The notes below the pieces were generated by a model. It was not told the DNA's origin. It did no database searches and was given only the letters and a program-made list of their open reading frames with translations. DNA of 64,000 nucleotides from CALAGB01 sp963713965 (lineage in GTDB: Bacteria > Chloroflexota > Chloroflexia > Thermomicrobiales > Thermomicrobiaceae), in assembly GCA_963713965.1 (NCBI GenBank), contig OY970217.1, positions 1,550,001-1,614,000 on the forward strand. The letters run 5' to 3'. The stretch's first letter is position 1; each line of letters opens with the position of its first letter. Positions 9,079 to 17,894 of this stretch are shown one piece after another. The position numbers and the translations under genes are program-made.

Positions 9079-9495
9079 ATGGCGCGACCACGTAAAGCCG
9101 ATCAGTTGCGGCCACTCGATGTGGTGGAAAGCCTCTGCGAAGAGCAGATCGTCCACGTCGACGCGGTTCGTGCCGTGCGCGCTGCAATGCCCAACGCCAC
9201 CGAGATCGGCATCACCAGCGGGCTCTTTTCCGCCCTGGGCGATCCGACCCGGCTGCGCCTCATGTCAGCTTTGGCTACCCATCCCCTCTGCGTATGTGAT
9301 TTGGCAGCGTCGGTCGGGCTGAGTCAATCGGCAGCGTCACATCAACTGCGGGTGCTGCGGGAGCATGGTCTGGTTCGTCCCGAGCGCGAAGGTCGTCGCG
9401 TCTACTATCGGCTCGACGACGATCATGTCGCGACGCTTGTTTCACAAGCGCTGGCCCACGGCCGCCATGCAGGAGGGGCGAGCCGCCATGATTGA
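9079..9495 (+). CDS. ArsR/SmtB-family metal-sensing repressor
   Basis: A 138-residue winged-helix repressor. The ALGDPTRLRLMSAL helix, the ELCVCDLA-like segment (PLCVCDLAASVG) and the recognition helix SQSAASHQLRVLREHGLV are typical of the family. The Cys-x-Cys near residue 74 resembles the alpha-3 metal-binding motif of CadC/ArsR, and the His/Asp-containing C-terminus (DDDHVATLVSQALAHGRH) matches the alpha-5 zinc site of SmtB/CzrA. This suggests sensing of Zn, Cd or Pb. It is the first gene of the efflux operon and overlaps the next gene by eight bases, so it probably controls its own operon through the palindrome upstream. Confidence 0.88.
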   Translation: MARPRKADQLRPLDVVESLCEEQIVHVDAVRAVRAAMPNATEIGITSGLFSALGDPTRLRLMSALATHPLCVCDLAASVGLSQSAASHQLRVLREHGLVRPEREGRRVYYRLDDDHVATLVSQALAHGRHAGGASRHD

Positions 9496-11845
9496 CGTCA
9501 AAGAACTGCCCCTTCCGCAATTGCTTCCAGCCGAGTCCGCGTCATGCAGTCAGTGCCTGACGCGCCTGCGAGATCTACTGCGTCGCACTGAAGGCATCGC
9601 CGACGCCGAACTGGATCAACTGAACGGTGTCGCCACTGTCCACTACGACCCGAACGTCATCTCCCTCCCTTCCCTCGAAGATTTGGTGCAGCGCGAAGGC
9701 GCTCATCTGGGCGAGGCCTATGCTCATCGTGAGGTCCCGGTGGAGGGAATGGACTGCGCCGACTGCGCCATGACGCTGGAGCGGGGCGTTGGTCGACTGC
9801 CCGGCGTCACCTGGGTCTCGATCAACTTCGCCGGTGCGCGCATGTCGCTGGAATACGAAGCGCACCAGACCGACATGGATGCGGTCTCGAAGCGTGTTGA
9901 ATCGCTCGGCTATCATCTCGGCGGCGACGACGAGACCCATGCGGCTGTCGAGACTGGTCTGGTTCGCGGATTCGTGGCCGTGCGATCGAACCAGATTACA
10001 CTCATTGCTGGAGCGCTCACCGCCGTCGGCGGCATTCTCGAACTCCTCTCAGTTCCGGCCCTGGCGTCGATCGGCTTCTTCGGCGCGGCCATCCTGATCG
10101 CCGGGATGCCGCTTGCCCGCAAGGCGTTCAACACGTTGCGCGCCACCCGGCAGATCGACATCAATACCTTGATGGTCATCGCGATCGTCGGGGCAGCGGT
10201 CATCGGCGCCTGGTTTGAGGCGGCGCTGGTGGTGGTCCTCTTTTCGTTGGGCGAGTCGCTCGAGGGCTACACCATGGATCGGGCACGACGATCAATCCGC
10301 GCCCTGTTGTCGTTCGCACCGGCCGAGGCCGTGGTACGTCACGGCGAGCACGAGCATCGCACGCCGGTGGCGGAAATCAACGTCGGCGACGTGGTGATCG
10401 TGCGTCCCGGCGAGCGCTTCCCGCTCGACGGTGTGATCCAACATGGCAGCTCAACCGTGAATCAGGCACCGATCACCGGCGAGAGTCTGCCGGTCGAGAA
10501 AGCGATGGGTGACGAGGTCTTCGCAGGAACGATCAACGGCTCCGGTGTGCTCGACGTGCGCACCACTCGTAAAGTCGGAGATTCGACGATCGCCCGCATC
10601 ATCCGCATGGTGGAGGACGCGCAAGCGCAGAAGGCGCCGTCGCAGCGCTTCGTTGATGTCTTCGCCCGCTACTACACACCCGCGGTCGTCGTACTGGCGG
10701 TCGCGATCGCGCTCCTGCCGCCGCTCGCCATTAGCGGCGATTGGGTCACCTGGTTCTACCGCGCGCTGGTGCTGCTCGTCGTCGCCTGTCCCTGCGCATT
10801 GGTCATCTCGACGCCCGTCTCGATCGTGGCGGCGATCTCGGCCGCGGCACGCAACGGCGTCCTCATCAAGGGCGGCGCCTATCTGGAAGCGGCGGGGTCG
10901 ATCCGCGCGCTGGCCTTCGACAAGACCGGCACATTGACGCAAGGTGAACCGGTGGTCACCTCCGTCGTTTCTCTCGGCAATTGGCCCGAGGCCGACGTCC
11001 TGGCCTTGGCCGGGGCCGCCGAACGCTTCTCCGAGCACCCATTGGGTCAAGCCATTGTGCGCTCGGCCCAAGAGCGGAAACTCGACCACGCACAGTCCGT
11101 GACGGACGTGAGCGCCGAGACCGGACGCGGCATTCAGGCGATGGTCAATGGCCATCGAGTGCGCGTTGGCGCCCCTGCATACACGCTGAACGAGCCCGAC
11201 CAGGAGACCGAGGATCGATTGGCCGCTCTCGAGCGTAAGGGACAGACCGCGGTGGTAGTCTCGTTCGACGGGACGGCAATTGGTCTGATTGGGCTGGCTG
11301 ATAGTCCACGAGCTGAGAGTCGCGCCGCGTTGCAGGACATCAAACGGGCTGGGATTCGCACCACCGCCATGCTGACCGGCGATCGCCGCACCGTGGCGCA
11401 CGCCATTGCCGCGCAGATCGGCGTCGATGAGGTGGAGGCTGAACTCCTTCCAGAGCAGAAGGTGGACGCCATCGAGCGCCTGCTGCAGCGCTACGGCTCG
11501 GTCGGCATGGTCGGCGACGGTATCAACGACGCACCTGCGCTGGCCCGCTCGACAGTCGGTATCGCCATGGGCGCGGCCGGCACCGACACCGCGCTGGAGA
11601 CGGCTGACATCGCGCTCATGCGAGACGATCTCTCGGCGGTGGAGTACACCATCCGGCTGTCTCGCTCGGCCAAGCGCATCATCGGTGAGAACATCGGCCT
11701 GGCGCTGGCAATCAAGCTCGTCTTCCTGAGCCTGGCGATCGCCGGACTGGCAACGCTGTGGCTGGCGGTCCTCGCCGACGTGGGTGCGTCGCTGATCGTC
11801 ATCGCCAATGGCATGCGCCTGCTGCGATTTCGCAGCGCCTCCTAG
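9488..11845 (+). CDS. P1B-type heavy-metal-exporting ATPase (Zn/Cd/Pb)
   Basis: A 785-residue inner-membrane pump using ATP to export soft divalent metals. Two N-terminal metal-binding modules are seen: a degenerate one with CSQC (residues 20-23) and a canonical one with GMDCADC (88-93). Membrane helices follow, then the TGES phosphatase loop, CPC in the transport helix (VACPCALVIS), phosphorylation site DKTGTLT, the HP nucleotide motif (SEHPLGQAI) and GDGINDAPALA. CPC with this overall pattern points to the P1B-2 (ZntA/CadA) group. The start is the ATG overlapping the repressor stop, with GGAGGGG nine bases upstream; a longer frame starting inside the repressor gene is an artefact. The CDF gene follows. 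Confidence 0.92.
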   Translation: MIDVKELPLPQLLPAESASCSQCLTRLRDLLRRTEGIADAELDQLNGVATVHYDPNVISLPSLEDLVQREGAHLGEAYAHREVPVEGMDCADCAMTLERGVGRLPGVTWVSINFAGARMSLEYEAHQTDMDAVSKRVESLGYHLGGDDETHAAVETGLVRGFVAVRSNQITLIAGALTAVGGILELLSVPALASIGFFGAAILIAGMPLARKAFNTLRATRQIDINTLMVIAIVGAAVIGAWFEAALVVVLFSLGESLEGYTMDRARRSIRALLSFAPAEAVVRHGEHEHRTPVAEINVGDVVIVRPGERFPLDGVIQHGSSTVNQAPITGESLPVEKAMGDEVFAGTINGSGVLDVRTTRKVGDSTIARIIRMVEDAQAQKAPSQRFVDVFARYYTPAVVVLAVAIALLPPLAISGDWVTWFYRALVLLVVACPCALVISTPVSIVAAISAAARNGVLIKGGAYLEAAGSIRALAFDKTGTLTQGEPVVTSVVSLGNWPEADVLALAGAAERFSEHPLGQAIVRSAQERKLDHAQSVTDVSAETGRGIQAMVNGHRVRVGAPAYTLNEPDQETEDRLAALERKGQTAVVVSFDGTAIGLIGLADSPRAESRAALQDIKRAGIRTTAMLTGDRRTVAHAIAAQIGVDEVEAELLPEQKVDAIERLLQRYGSVGMVGDGINDAPALARSTVGIAMGAAGTDTALETADIALMRDDLSAVEYTIRLSRSAKRIIGENIGLALAIKLVFLSLAIAGLATLWLAVLADVGASLIVIANGMRLLRFRSAS

Positions 11846-11957
11846 CGGGCACCGATTCTGCCAGCGCGGCTGGTGTCGACATTGACCTCCCACTCACAGA
11901 AGGACTCGATTTCCGCGCCGAATCGCACGCCTGGATCGTCTCGTCGGAAAGGATGAA

Positions 11958-12923
11958 ATGCACAGTCACGGACCCGTGACCGGCAACCGGCTCAAGCTCG
12001 CGGCGGGCGTGACTGCCCTCTTCGTGGTGGCCGAGTTCATCGTCGGATGGTGGGCCAACAGTCTGGCCCTCATCTCTGACGCGGGTCACAACCTGACCGA
12101 CGTTGCCGCGCTGGTCCTCAGCGCCTGGGCGTTTGCCATGGCGAACCGCGCGCCCGATGCGCAACGCAGCTTCGGCTACCATCGCGTCGGCGTATTGGCG
12201 GCGCTGGCCAACGCGCTGACCCTCATCCTCCTGGCCATTTACATCTTCTATGAGGGTTACCAGCGCTTGACACACACGGAGTCGGTCTCGAGCCTGCCGA
12301 TGATCCTGGTCGCCGCGGTGGCGTTGATCCTCAACACGTCGATTGCCCTCTCATTGCACCGCGGCGCTCACGACGTCAATGTCCGGTCGGCGTTCATCCA
12401 CATGCTCGGCGATGCGGCTTCTTCGGTCGGTGTAATCGTTGCCGGCGTCATCATCTGGCTGACAGGCTCGACCATCTGGGACCCGCTCGTCTCGCTCCTG
12501 ATCGGCGCATTCATCGTCTGGTCGAGCTGGAGCATCATCCGCGAGACGATAAGCATATTGCTTGAGAGCACGCCATCAGACGTCGATCTCGACGCTTTGG
12601 TGCGCGACGTCGAAGCGGTGCCTGGCGTGGCCAATATCCACGACTTGCACGTCTGGAGTCTCAGCTCGGACATCCAGGCGCTGGCCGCGCACATCGCGCT
12701 CGACCCTGGCATCGAGTCGAGTCCGGACCAGATCCGTTCGATCCTGACTGAGGTGCGCCGCGTGCTGCGGGAGAAGCATCACATCGATCACAGCACGCTG
12801 GAGACGCATTGTTTGGTCGACGATGAGCCGTTGGAACGCAGGGCGGCCCGCGCCGTCAGTCCAGAGCGCCTCACGCTTCAAGCGGAGCACGACTATGGGC
12901 ATGAGCAAGCGCATGGACCGTGA
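11958..12923 (+). CDS. Cation diffusion facilitator (zinc/cadmium exporter)
   Basis: A 321-residue CDF-family proton/metal antiporter in the inner membrane (CzcD/ZitB type). Six helices are expected; the metal-site residues are D41, H44/D48 (ISDAGHNLTD) and H148, D152 (HMLGDAASS), the His/Asp pattern of Zn/Cd transporters. The C-terminal 90 residues are the cytosolic metallochaperone-like domain (VPGVANIHDLHVWSLSS). AAAGGA lies before the ATG. It is 112 bases after the P-type ATPase and in the same direction, so it likely shares the metal-induced operon. It ends three bases from the convergent deacetylase gene. Confidence 0.92.
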   Translation: MHSHGPVTGNRLKLAAGVTALFVVAEFIVGWWANSLALISDAGHNLTDVAALVLSAWAFAMANRAPDAQRSFGYHRVGVLAALANALTLILLAIYIFYEGYQRLTHTESVSSLPMILVAAVALILNTSIALSLHRGAHDVNVRSAFIHMLGDAASSVGVIVAGVIIWLTGSTIWDPLVSLLIGAFIVWSSWSIIRETISILLESTPSDVDLDALVRDVEAVPGVANIHDLHVWSLSSDIQALAAHIALDPGIESSPDQIRSILTEVRRVLREKHHIDHSTLETHCLVDDEPLERRAARAVSPERLTLQAEHDYGHEQAHGP

Positions 12924-12926
12924 AAG

Positions 12927-13730
12927 CTATTCCCTCGCCCCAATCCCCAACACCCACTCAGCTATCTCGCCGCAGGTAGACAACCACATCCGTGGGTGCT
13001 CACGAAACGACTGCAGGATGGGTTCGAGAGCGCGAACCCGCAGGCCGCGACCGGAGCCCCAATCGCCGCGCGGGTGGATGCCCAGCGTGAAGAGCCCGCC
13101 GACGCCGTAGGTGGCGTCGAACTCGTCGAGGATCGACTCAGTGAACGCGCGGGAAGTGCGGTGGCGCTCATAGTAGGGCCGGTCGAACCAGGGCTCATGG
13201 ATCGGCAGCTCGGCCAGCCGCTTCCCGCCATCAACCTCAACCACATATGGTCGATCGTCGTCGCAGTAACTGCTGTCGTAGCGGTAGCCACGCGAAGCGA
13301 GCAAACCACGAGTCTCCTTCGACAGCAGCCGATCCGGCGCGCGAAAGCCGACCGGCTTACGACCGAAGACCCGCTGTAGAACCTCTTCTGATCGATCAAG
13401 CACTGCCGCTTGCTCGGCCGGTGAAAGCTTGGAGAAATCCTCGTGGAGATAACCGGAGGCGGCGACTTCGTGTCCGTCCATGGCGATGGCTTCCATGGCT
13501 TGCGGGTAGCGCTCGACGTCCCAGCCCGCGATGAAGAAGGTGGCCTTGACCTCGTATCGCCGGAAGAGCTCCAGAAGATTGTAGACGCCCTGCTGCGCGC
13601 CGTAGCGACCGTGCGAGTAGCGTCCCCACAGTGGCAGCTCCATCGTGCTATGCTCGACGCTCTCGCCACCGAAGTTGACGGTGATCGCCGCTCCAGCCTG
13701 CACCCCTTCCGGCCAAGCGAACTCACTCAT
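12927..13730 (-). CDS. NodB-type deacetylase-like protein with degenerate metal site
   Basis: A 267-residue member of the polysaccharide deacetylase superfamily, nearest to the HpPgdA/PuuE/cyclic-imidase branch. FFIAGWDVERYP, GFRAPDRLLSKETRGLL and LFTLGIHPRGDWGSG match the family. The catalytic Asp motif reads ITVNFGGES (N19 in place of Asp, G21 in place of the second Asp), and the metal His pair reads ASGYLH (Ser92 instead of the first His). It may therefore be inactive, use another site, or act as partner of the intact paralogue just upstream. The ATG overlaps the paralogue's TGA (ATGA), with GAGGG in front, so translation is coupled. A longer upstream frame is not supported. Confidence 0.82.
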   Translation of the reverse strand: MSEFAWPEGVQAGAAITVNFGGESVEHSTMELPLWGRYSHGRYGAQQGVYNLLELFRRYEVKATFFIAGWDVERYPQAMEAIAMDGHEVAASGYLHEDFSKLSPAEQAAVLDRSEEVLQRVFGRKPVGFRAPDRLLSKETRGLLASRGYRYDSSYCDDDRPYVVEVDGGKRLAELPIHEPWFDRPYYERHRTSRAFTESILDEFDATYGVGGLFTLGIHPRGDWGSGRGLRVRALEPILQSFREHPRMWLSTCGEIAEWVLGIGARE

Positions 13731-14563
13731 CGTCGCCCTCCGATCGCGTCGGCTGGATCGAGAAAGCCGTGCGCCGGCTCGAGACACCAACGTGCCAGAT
13801 CGCACATGCGCACGAACTCGACGTCTGGATAGCGCTTGATGTGCTCGATCAGACGCTCGAGCACTCTGGCCCGCGCTGGAAGACCCGACCCTCGCCCGGC
13901 ACGCGGATGGCAGGTGACAATGTAATAGCCCGCGGCGTGATAGAGCGCGTCGAACTCCTCTTTCCAGAGCTCCAGGATCTCGGTAGTGTTCATCATGCCG
14001 ATGCCGTACATGTAGGCGTCATCGAGCGTCGAGGTGATGTTGGGGATCTCGACCATCTCGCGCGACGGCTCACCTCTCACCACGGCCGGATAGGGGCCGT
14101 CGAAGTCCTTGTCGCTGGAGTCATAGAGGTAGCCAAGCTCGCGCAGCACTGCCAGCGTTTGCGCGCTCTTCTGACCGCCTGGACTGCGCCAGCCGAGCGG
14201 CGGCGTTCCGGCGATGTCGGTCAGAATCTGATGCGTCTTGCGCAGCAGCCCGTCCTCTTCCTCCAATGAGACGTCCCAGCTCTCATGCAGATAGCCGTGC
14301 GCGGCCACCTCATGCCCTTCAGCCACGATGCGTCGCACGATATCCGGGTAGTGCTCGGCGTCATAGCCGCCGACGAAGACGGTGCATGGAATCTTGTGTC
14401 GTTCAAAGATGTCGAGAAAGCGAGGGATGCCGCGTTTCGGCGAGTAGCCGCCGAGTGAGTTGGCGCCGTCTGGGTCGAGCCCCTTGCCGACCTCGTTGCC
14501 GGTGGCGTCCGAGTCGACCGTGATCATTACGACGCATTTGGCGCCGTTGGGCCACTGCTTCAT
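13727..14563 (-). CDS. NodB-type polysaccharide deacetylase / cyclic-imidase-like hydrolase
   Basis: A 278-residue hydrolase of the same branch as its downstream neighbour but with an intact site: ITVDSDATG (D17, D19) and GHEVAAHGYLHE (H89, H93). The GWRSPGGQKSAQTL and YIVTCHPRAGRGSG segments are also present. Family members hydrolyse C-N bonds in N-acetyl sugars, allantoin or cyclic imides using a metal. No signal peptide is visible, so it acts in the cytosol, which fits a small-molecule amide or imide better than cell-wall sugar. It overlaps both neighbours by ATGA, forming a tight unit with the M20 hydrolase. Confidence 0.87.
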   Translation of the reverse strand: MKQWPNGAKCVVMITVDSDATGNEVGKGLDPDGANSLGGYSPKRGIPRFLDIFERHKIPCTVFVGGYDAEHYPDIVRRIVAEGHEVAAHGYLHESWDVSLEEEDGLLRKTHQILTDIAGTPPLGWRSPGGQKSAQTLAVLRELGYLYDSSDKDFDGPYPAVVRGEPSREMVEIPNITSTLDDAYMYGIGMMNTTEILELWKEEFDALYHAAGYYIVTCHPRAGRGSGLPARARVLERLIEHIKRYPDVEFVRMCDLARWCLEPAHGFLDPADAIGGRR

Positions 14564-15723
14564 TCGGCCTCCAGCAGTTCGGGCAGACCGCTCATGATAC
14601 CGGCCAGAATGGCTCCCCGGCGGGCCAGCGACTCGACCACGATGTGCTCGGAACGGCCTGAATTGCCCGAACTCTCAGGCCCCAGCCCATCCAGCGTCGG
14701 CACACCCAACGCGCCGGTGAAGTTACCGTCAGAGCCAGAGCGGACATAGATCCCCTCGATCTCCTGGGCGAAGAGCCGCCCGCACTCCTGCGCTAACTCA
14801 AGCATGCGGCGCGAAGCCGGCGTCGCTTCGAAGGCTGGTCGGGTGATGCCGCCGGTCATGAGGGTGCGTGTTCCCGCCACCGTCGTATGGCCGGCGATCT
14901 CGCGCACGCTAGTCACCAATTCGTCGGCCGATTTCACGTCGGGCGCGCGCAGGTCGATGCTCATGGTGACCTTGTCCGGCAGGATCTGTCGAGCCGTGCC
15001 ACCTTCGATCAGACCGACGCTGACCAGGATCCCCTTCTCCACATCGGTCAGCGCTTCCAGCGCCAGGATCTTGTGAGCCGCCTCGACGATGGCGCTAGCG
15101 CCCAGATGCCGCGATGTGTTATGGATGGCGACGCCCCGGATCTCGAAGTAGACAGCGCCGACCATTCCCCGGCTGATCACCATCGAGCCGTTGTCGCGCG
15201 CGGGCTCCATCACCAGCGCCCAATCGGCGTTGCGTGCTTCTTTCTCGATCCACTGCCGACCGCGCGGACTCCCGAGCTCTTCGTCGCCGGTCATGAAGAC
15301 CGTCATCTCGTCCAACCCGTCCCAATGCGCATCGGGCAGGGCACGCAGCGCCCCGAGCAAAACGACCCAGCCACCCTTCATATCGCGAGTGGCCGGTCCG
15401 TAAGCTTTACCGTCCTCGACACGGAAGGGATTCTCTTCGAGCGATCCGCTCGGCCAGGTGGTGTCAAGATGGATCAACGCCAGCGCCCGGCCCTTGCCGT
15501 TCCCTTTGCGGCGTGCGACCAGGTGGTCTCCACAACCCTCTTCCGAAATGCGTTCGATCTCGAACCCGAGAGCTTTGAACGCGTCGGCCACGACGAAGCC
15601 GACGCGATCGACGCCCGCCTTCTCTCGTGAGCCGCTCTCGATCTTCACGTAGCGGCCCAACTCATCGACCATCGCCGATTCTTGGCCCTTGAGGTAGTCG
15701 TAGAAGCTCAGTACATCTGGCAC
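14560..15723 (-). CDS. M20-family metallo-hydrolase (peptidase/amidohydrolase)
   Basis: A 387-residue di-zinc hydrolase of the ArgE/DapE/CPG2 group, cleaving amide bonds of acylated or carbamoylated amino acids or dipeptides. Metal and catalytic residues are visible: HLDTTWPSG (H85, D87), GPATRDMKGG (bridging D114), and TGDEELGS (general base E148, ligand E149), with a C-terminal His in GRSEHIV. Length is normal. The GTG start has GGAGGAGG just upstream and lies 17 bases after the flavoprotein gene; its stop overlaps the next ATG. The glutamate-carboxypeptidase subgroup is most likely, but substrate is open. Confidence 0.87.
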   Translation of the reverse strand: MPDVLSFYDYLKGQESAMVDELGRYVKIESGSREKAGVDRVGFVVADAFKALGFEIERISEEGCGDHLVARRKGNGKGRALALIHLDTTWPSGSLEENPFRVEDGKAYGPATRDMKGGWVVLLGALRALPDAHWDGLDEMTVFMTGDEELGSPRGRQWIEKEARNADWALVMEPARDNGSMVISRGMVGAVYFEIRGVAIHNTSRHLGASAIVEAAHKILALEALTDVEKGILVSVGLIEGGTARQILPDKVTMSIDLRAPDVKSADELVTSVREIAGHTTVAGTRTLMTGGITRPAFEATPASRRMLELAQECGRLFAQEIEGIYVRSGSDGNFTGALGVPTLDGLGPESSGNSGRSEHIVVESLARRGAILAGIMSGLPELLEAE

Positions 15724-15740
15724 GCGATCCTCCTCCGGCG

Positions 15741-16991
15741 TCACAGCGTCGCGTCGAGCTTGACCGGGTGTTTGGCCTCGTCTTCCCTGGCAGCCGCCAG
15801 GCCCTCCCACGACTGTCGCCCGATTTTCGGCCCGTACTTCTGCTTGGAATGGAAGGGTTTACCGAGGTCGGCGTCGGCCAGCATGCGCAGCACCGCCGAT
15901 TCCCGGAAGTGGAGCGAGAAGGTGCGCACGTCGCGAAAGGCGCGCTCAAGCGGCATGAAGCGGAAGGCGGCGCGAGCACCACAGACGTCGAACGCCTTGG
16001 TAGTGACCATCAGCGCCGTCTGTTTGGAGGTGTGCAGTACGCGCATCGACGCCATCTCGGCCTCCTCGTAGCGCCCCTGCTCCCAGAGCCAGGCGGCGTA
16101 CCACATGGAGGTACGCGTGGCCTGCAACGCCGAATCCATCTCACCCACGGTATAGGCGTTGACGTCGTCATTCAACAGGAACGGGCGCTGCTTGAGATAG
16201 TCGAGCAGGAAATCGAAGACGCCCTGGGCGGTTCCCAGGTGATTGGCACAGTAGGCCAGCGTGAATGTGCGCGGGTCGTGCTGCACCCAGTCGCCCGGCT
16301 GTCCCAGCACGTTCTCCCAGGGGATGAAAACGTCCTTCAGCACCAGACTCCAGCTGATGGTGGCGCGCATGCCCATGACGTCCCAGCTGTTCTCCAGCGA
16401 GACGCCCGGATCGTCTTTCGAGACGACCAGCGTGGTGTAGCCCTCTTCCATCGTCTTGGCGCCCGGAGCCATCACATAGACGACGTAGTAGTCGGCGGCC
16501 GGCGAAAGCGAGGCGAAGAACTTGGTGGAGTTGAGCCGGAAGCCGCCCTCGACCTCCACCAGCTCGGCGCGGCCGGTGCTGGAGGCAGCCTGTCGTGGAT
16601 CGGTCTCGCTGCCGCAGGAGGCGATCAGCGCGCCGCGTGAGACGACATCACCTAGATAGCGGCGCTTCTGCTCCTCATTCCCCAGGAAGGCGATGATGCC
16701 GGAAGCATGAGATTGGATCTGGACGAGCTGTCCCGTCGATGCGTTGCCGCTGGCCAACGCCTCCAGGATCATGTACATCGGCAGAAAACGGTGGCCGCTC
16801 CACATGCCGTGTCCGCCGAGCTCCTGCGGCACGGTCAGCTTGAGAAAGCCCTCCTCGCGCAGGCGCTCGAAGTCCTTGGCCGGAAATGACGCTTCGTCGT
16901 CATACTCCTTCGCCCGAGTAGCGAACTCCTTGGCCAACTCTTTGGCGCGATCGACCAGCGCCTGATCTTGCGGCGACAGTGAGAAGTCCAT
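15741..16991 (-). CDS. Acyl-CoA dehydrogenase-fold flavoprotein, DszC-like
   Basis: A 416-residue protein of the acyl-CoA dehydrogenase superfamily. The N-terminal helical domain, the beta-domain (GRAELVEVEGGFRLNSTKFF) and the C-terminal helices are all present. The end reads PLERAFRDVRTFSLHF, closer to flavin monooxygenases such as DszC (ARTHTLH) than to true dehydrogenases; the usual catalytic Glu and CoA-binding signature are not clear. It may thus be a reduced-flavin-dependent monooxygenase acting on S-, N- or C-centres of a small molecule, or a dehydrogenase. GAGAGGA precedes the ATG. It is the first gene of the four-gene minus-strand operon. Confidence 0.8.
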   Translation of the reverse strand: MDFSLSPQDQALVDRAKELAKEFATRAKEYDDEASFPAKDFERLREEGFLKLTVPQELGGHGMWSGHRFLPMYMILEALASGNASTGQLVQIQSHASGIIAFLGNEEQKRRYLGDVVSRGALIASCGSETDPRQAASSTGRAELVEVEGGFRLNSTKFFASLSPAADYYVVYVMAPGAKTMEEGYTTLVVSKDDPGVSLENSWDVMGMRATISWSLVLKDVFIPWENVLGQPGDWVQHDPRTFTLAYCANHLGTAQGVFDFLLDYLKQRPFLLNDDVNAYTVGEMDSALQATRTSMWYAAWLWEQGRYEEAEMASMRVLHTSKQTALMVTTKAFDVCGARAAFRFMPLERAFRDVRTFSLHFRESAVLRMLADADLGKPFHSKQKYGPKIGRQSWEGLAAAREDEAKHPVKLDATL

Positions 16992-17047
16992 GCGTTTCGT
17001 CCTCTCTTCGAACTGGAGAATAGATTTGTCATTCGCCCAACGTTCAA

Positions 17048-17066
17048 CCTGGGTTGAAAACCCAGG
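17048..17066. repeat. Hairpin CCTGGGTT / AACCCAGG
   Basis: An eight-bp perfect stem with a three-base loop in the gap between the GntR gene and the flavoprotein gene. It may end GntR transcription, but no T-run follows; it may equally be a dispersed small repeat. Confidence 0.45.
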
Positions 17067-17113
17067 CTGACCAAGACCAAGCCCCTAAACGGGCTGAACG
17101 TAGACGAGTAATC

Positions 17114-17137
17114 GTAGTGGCGGGACCTGTGCCCGCC
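17114..17137 (+). repeat. REP-like palindromic repeat, copy A
   Basis: A 24-bp element beginning GTAGTGGCGGGACCTG and ending GTGCCCGCC, able to fold into a GGCGGG/CCCGCC hairpin. Near-identical copies lie at 20174-20197 (same strand) and 20284-20307 (opposite strand). Confidence 0.65.
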
Positions 17138-17206
17138 AGCGGGCCCGCAGGCCCGAATACTCAATCTCATGATCCATCACCAAGTGGGACTGCCCAATCG
17201 TTCCCC

Positions 17207-17881
17207 TCACCCCGATTTTCCTGCCCGGCCCCGTTGAATGACGGCCAGTGCCCGCTCGAAGTGGTCCCAGACCAACTGCTCGCAACGGGCCGAATCGCGC
17301 GCCCCCAAAGCCTCCACGATCTCGCGATGTTGCTCGTGCTGCTTGAGCCCCGTCTCGCGGTCGTAGTACGTAACGAAGTCCCGATTGAGGAAGTAATCCC
17401 GATAGTCGTTGACCAGGCGAACCAGACGCGGGCTGTGCGAAGCTTCGGTGAGGAGAGAGTGAAATAGGTTGTTCAGCTCGGCACGGCGCTCCGGAGAGCG
17501 GTCGTCGAGCATGCTCTGTGCTTCTCGCTGCACGGCATCCAGGGCTGCCAGCTCCTCTTCGGTGATGCGCTGAGCCGCCAATGACGCCGCGTAACCCTCC
17601 AGCCTGCGACGCAGCTCGTAGATCTCGACCAGCTCGCTCTCGAGATCTCTCACCACCACGCCACCGGTGGTGGCAGGCTCGACCAGTCCTTCCGCCTCCA
17701 GCTTGGAGAGCGCTTCCCGCACCGGAGTTCGACTGACGCCCAGCATCTCGGCTAGCTGTGTCTCGACCAGACGTTCACCGGCCGTGAATTTGGATCGCAG
17801 CAACGCGTCTCGCAAAATTTGGTGCACCTGAGCCGCGGCACCGCGATGCCGTTTTACCGTCCCGAGTTCGTTTGTCTCCAT
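17207..17881 (-). CDS. GntR/FCD-family transcriptional regulator
   Basis: A 224-residue FadR-subfamily regulator. Residues 10-80 are the winged helix (VHQILRDALLRSKFTAGERL, then SRTPVREALSKLEAEGLV); the rest is the helical FCD ligand domain (YELRRRLEGYAASLA, FHSLLTEAS, QHREIVEAL) with the conserved metal-site positions. Such proteins usually repress catabolic operons and respond to a carboxylate. It lies between two divergent catabolic gene groups. The start is the ATG directly preceded by a palindrome; no ribosome site is visible, so the mRNA may be leaderless. A longer upstream frame is low-complexity antisense. Confidence 0.88.
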   Translation of the reverse strand: METNELGTVKRHRGAAAQVHQILRDALLRSKFTAGERLVETQLAEMLGVSRTPVREALSKLEAEGLVEPATTGGVVVRDLESELVEIYELRRRLEGYAASLAAQRITEEELAALDAVQREAQSMLDDRSPERRAELNNLFHSLLTEASHSPRLVRLVNDYRDYFLNRDFVTYYDRETGLKQHEQHREIVEALGARDSARCEQLVWDHFERALAVIQRGRAGKSG

Positions 17882-17894
17882 GTATGCAGCATAC
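17882..17894. promoter_or_regulatory. Probable GntR operator
   Basis: GTATGC-A-GCATAC, a perfect 13-bp palindrome touching the GntR start codon, in the divergent gap between the regulator and the M24 peptidase. Site shape and place fit autoregulation and control of the plus-strand genes. Confidence 0.6.

Noticed and set aside
10451..11893. A 480-codon open frame on the minus strand across the P-type ATPase gene
   Set aside because: The plus strand encodes a complete metal pump with all motifs; the opposite frame is rich in Arg, Gln and His with no family likeness, a typical high-GC antisense shadow.
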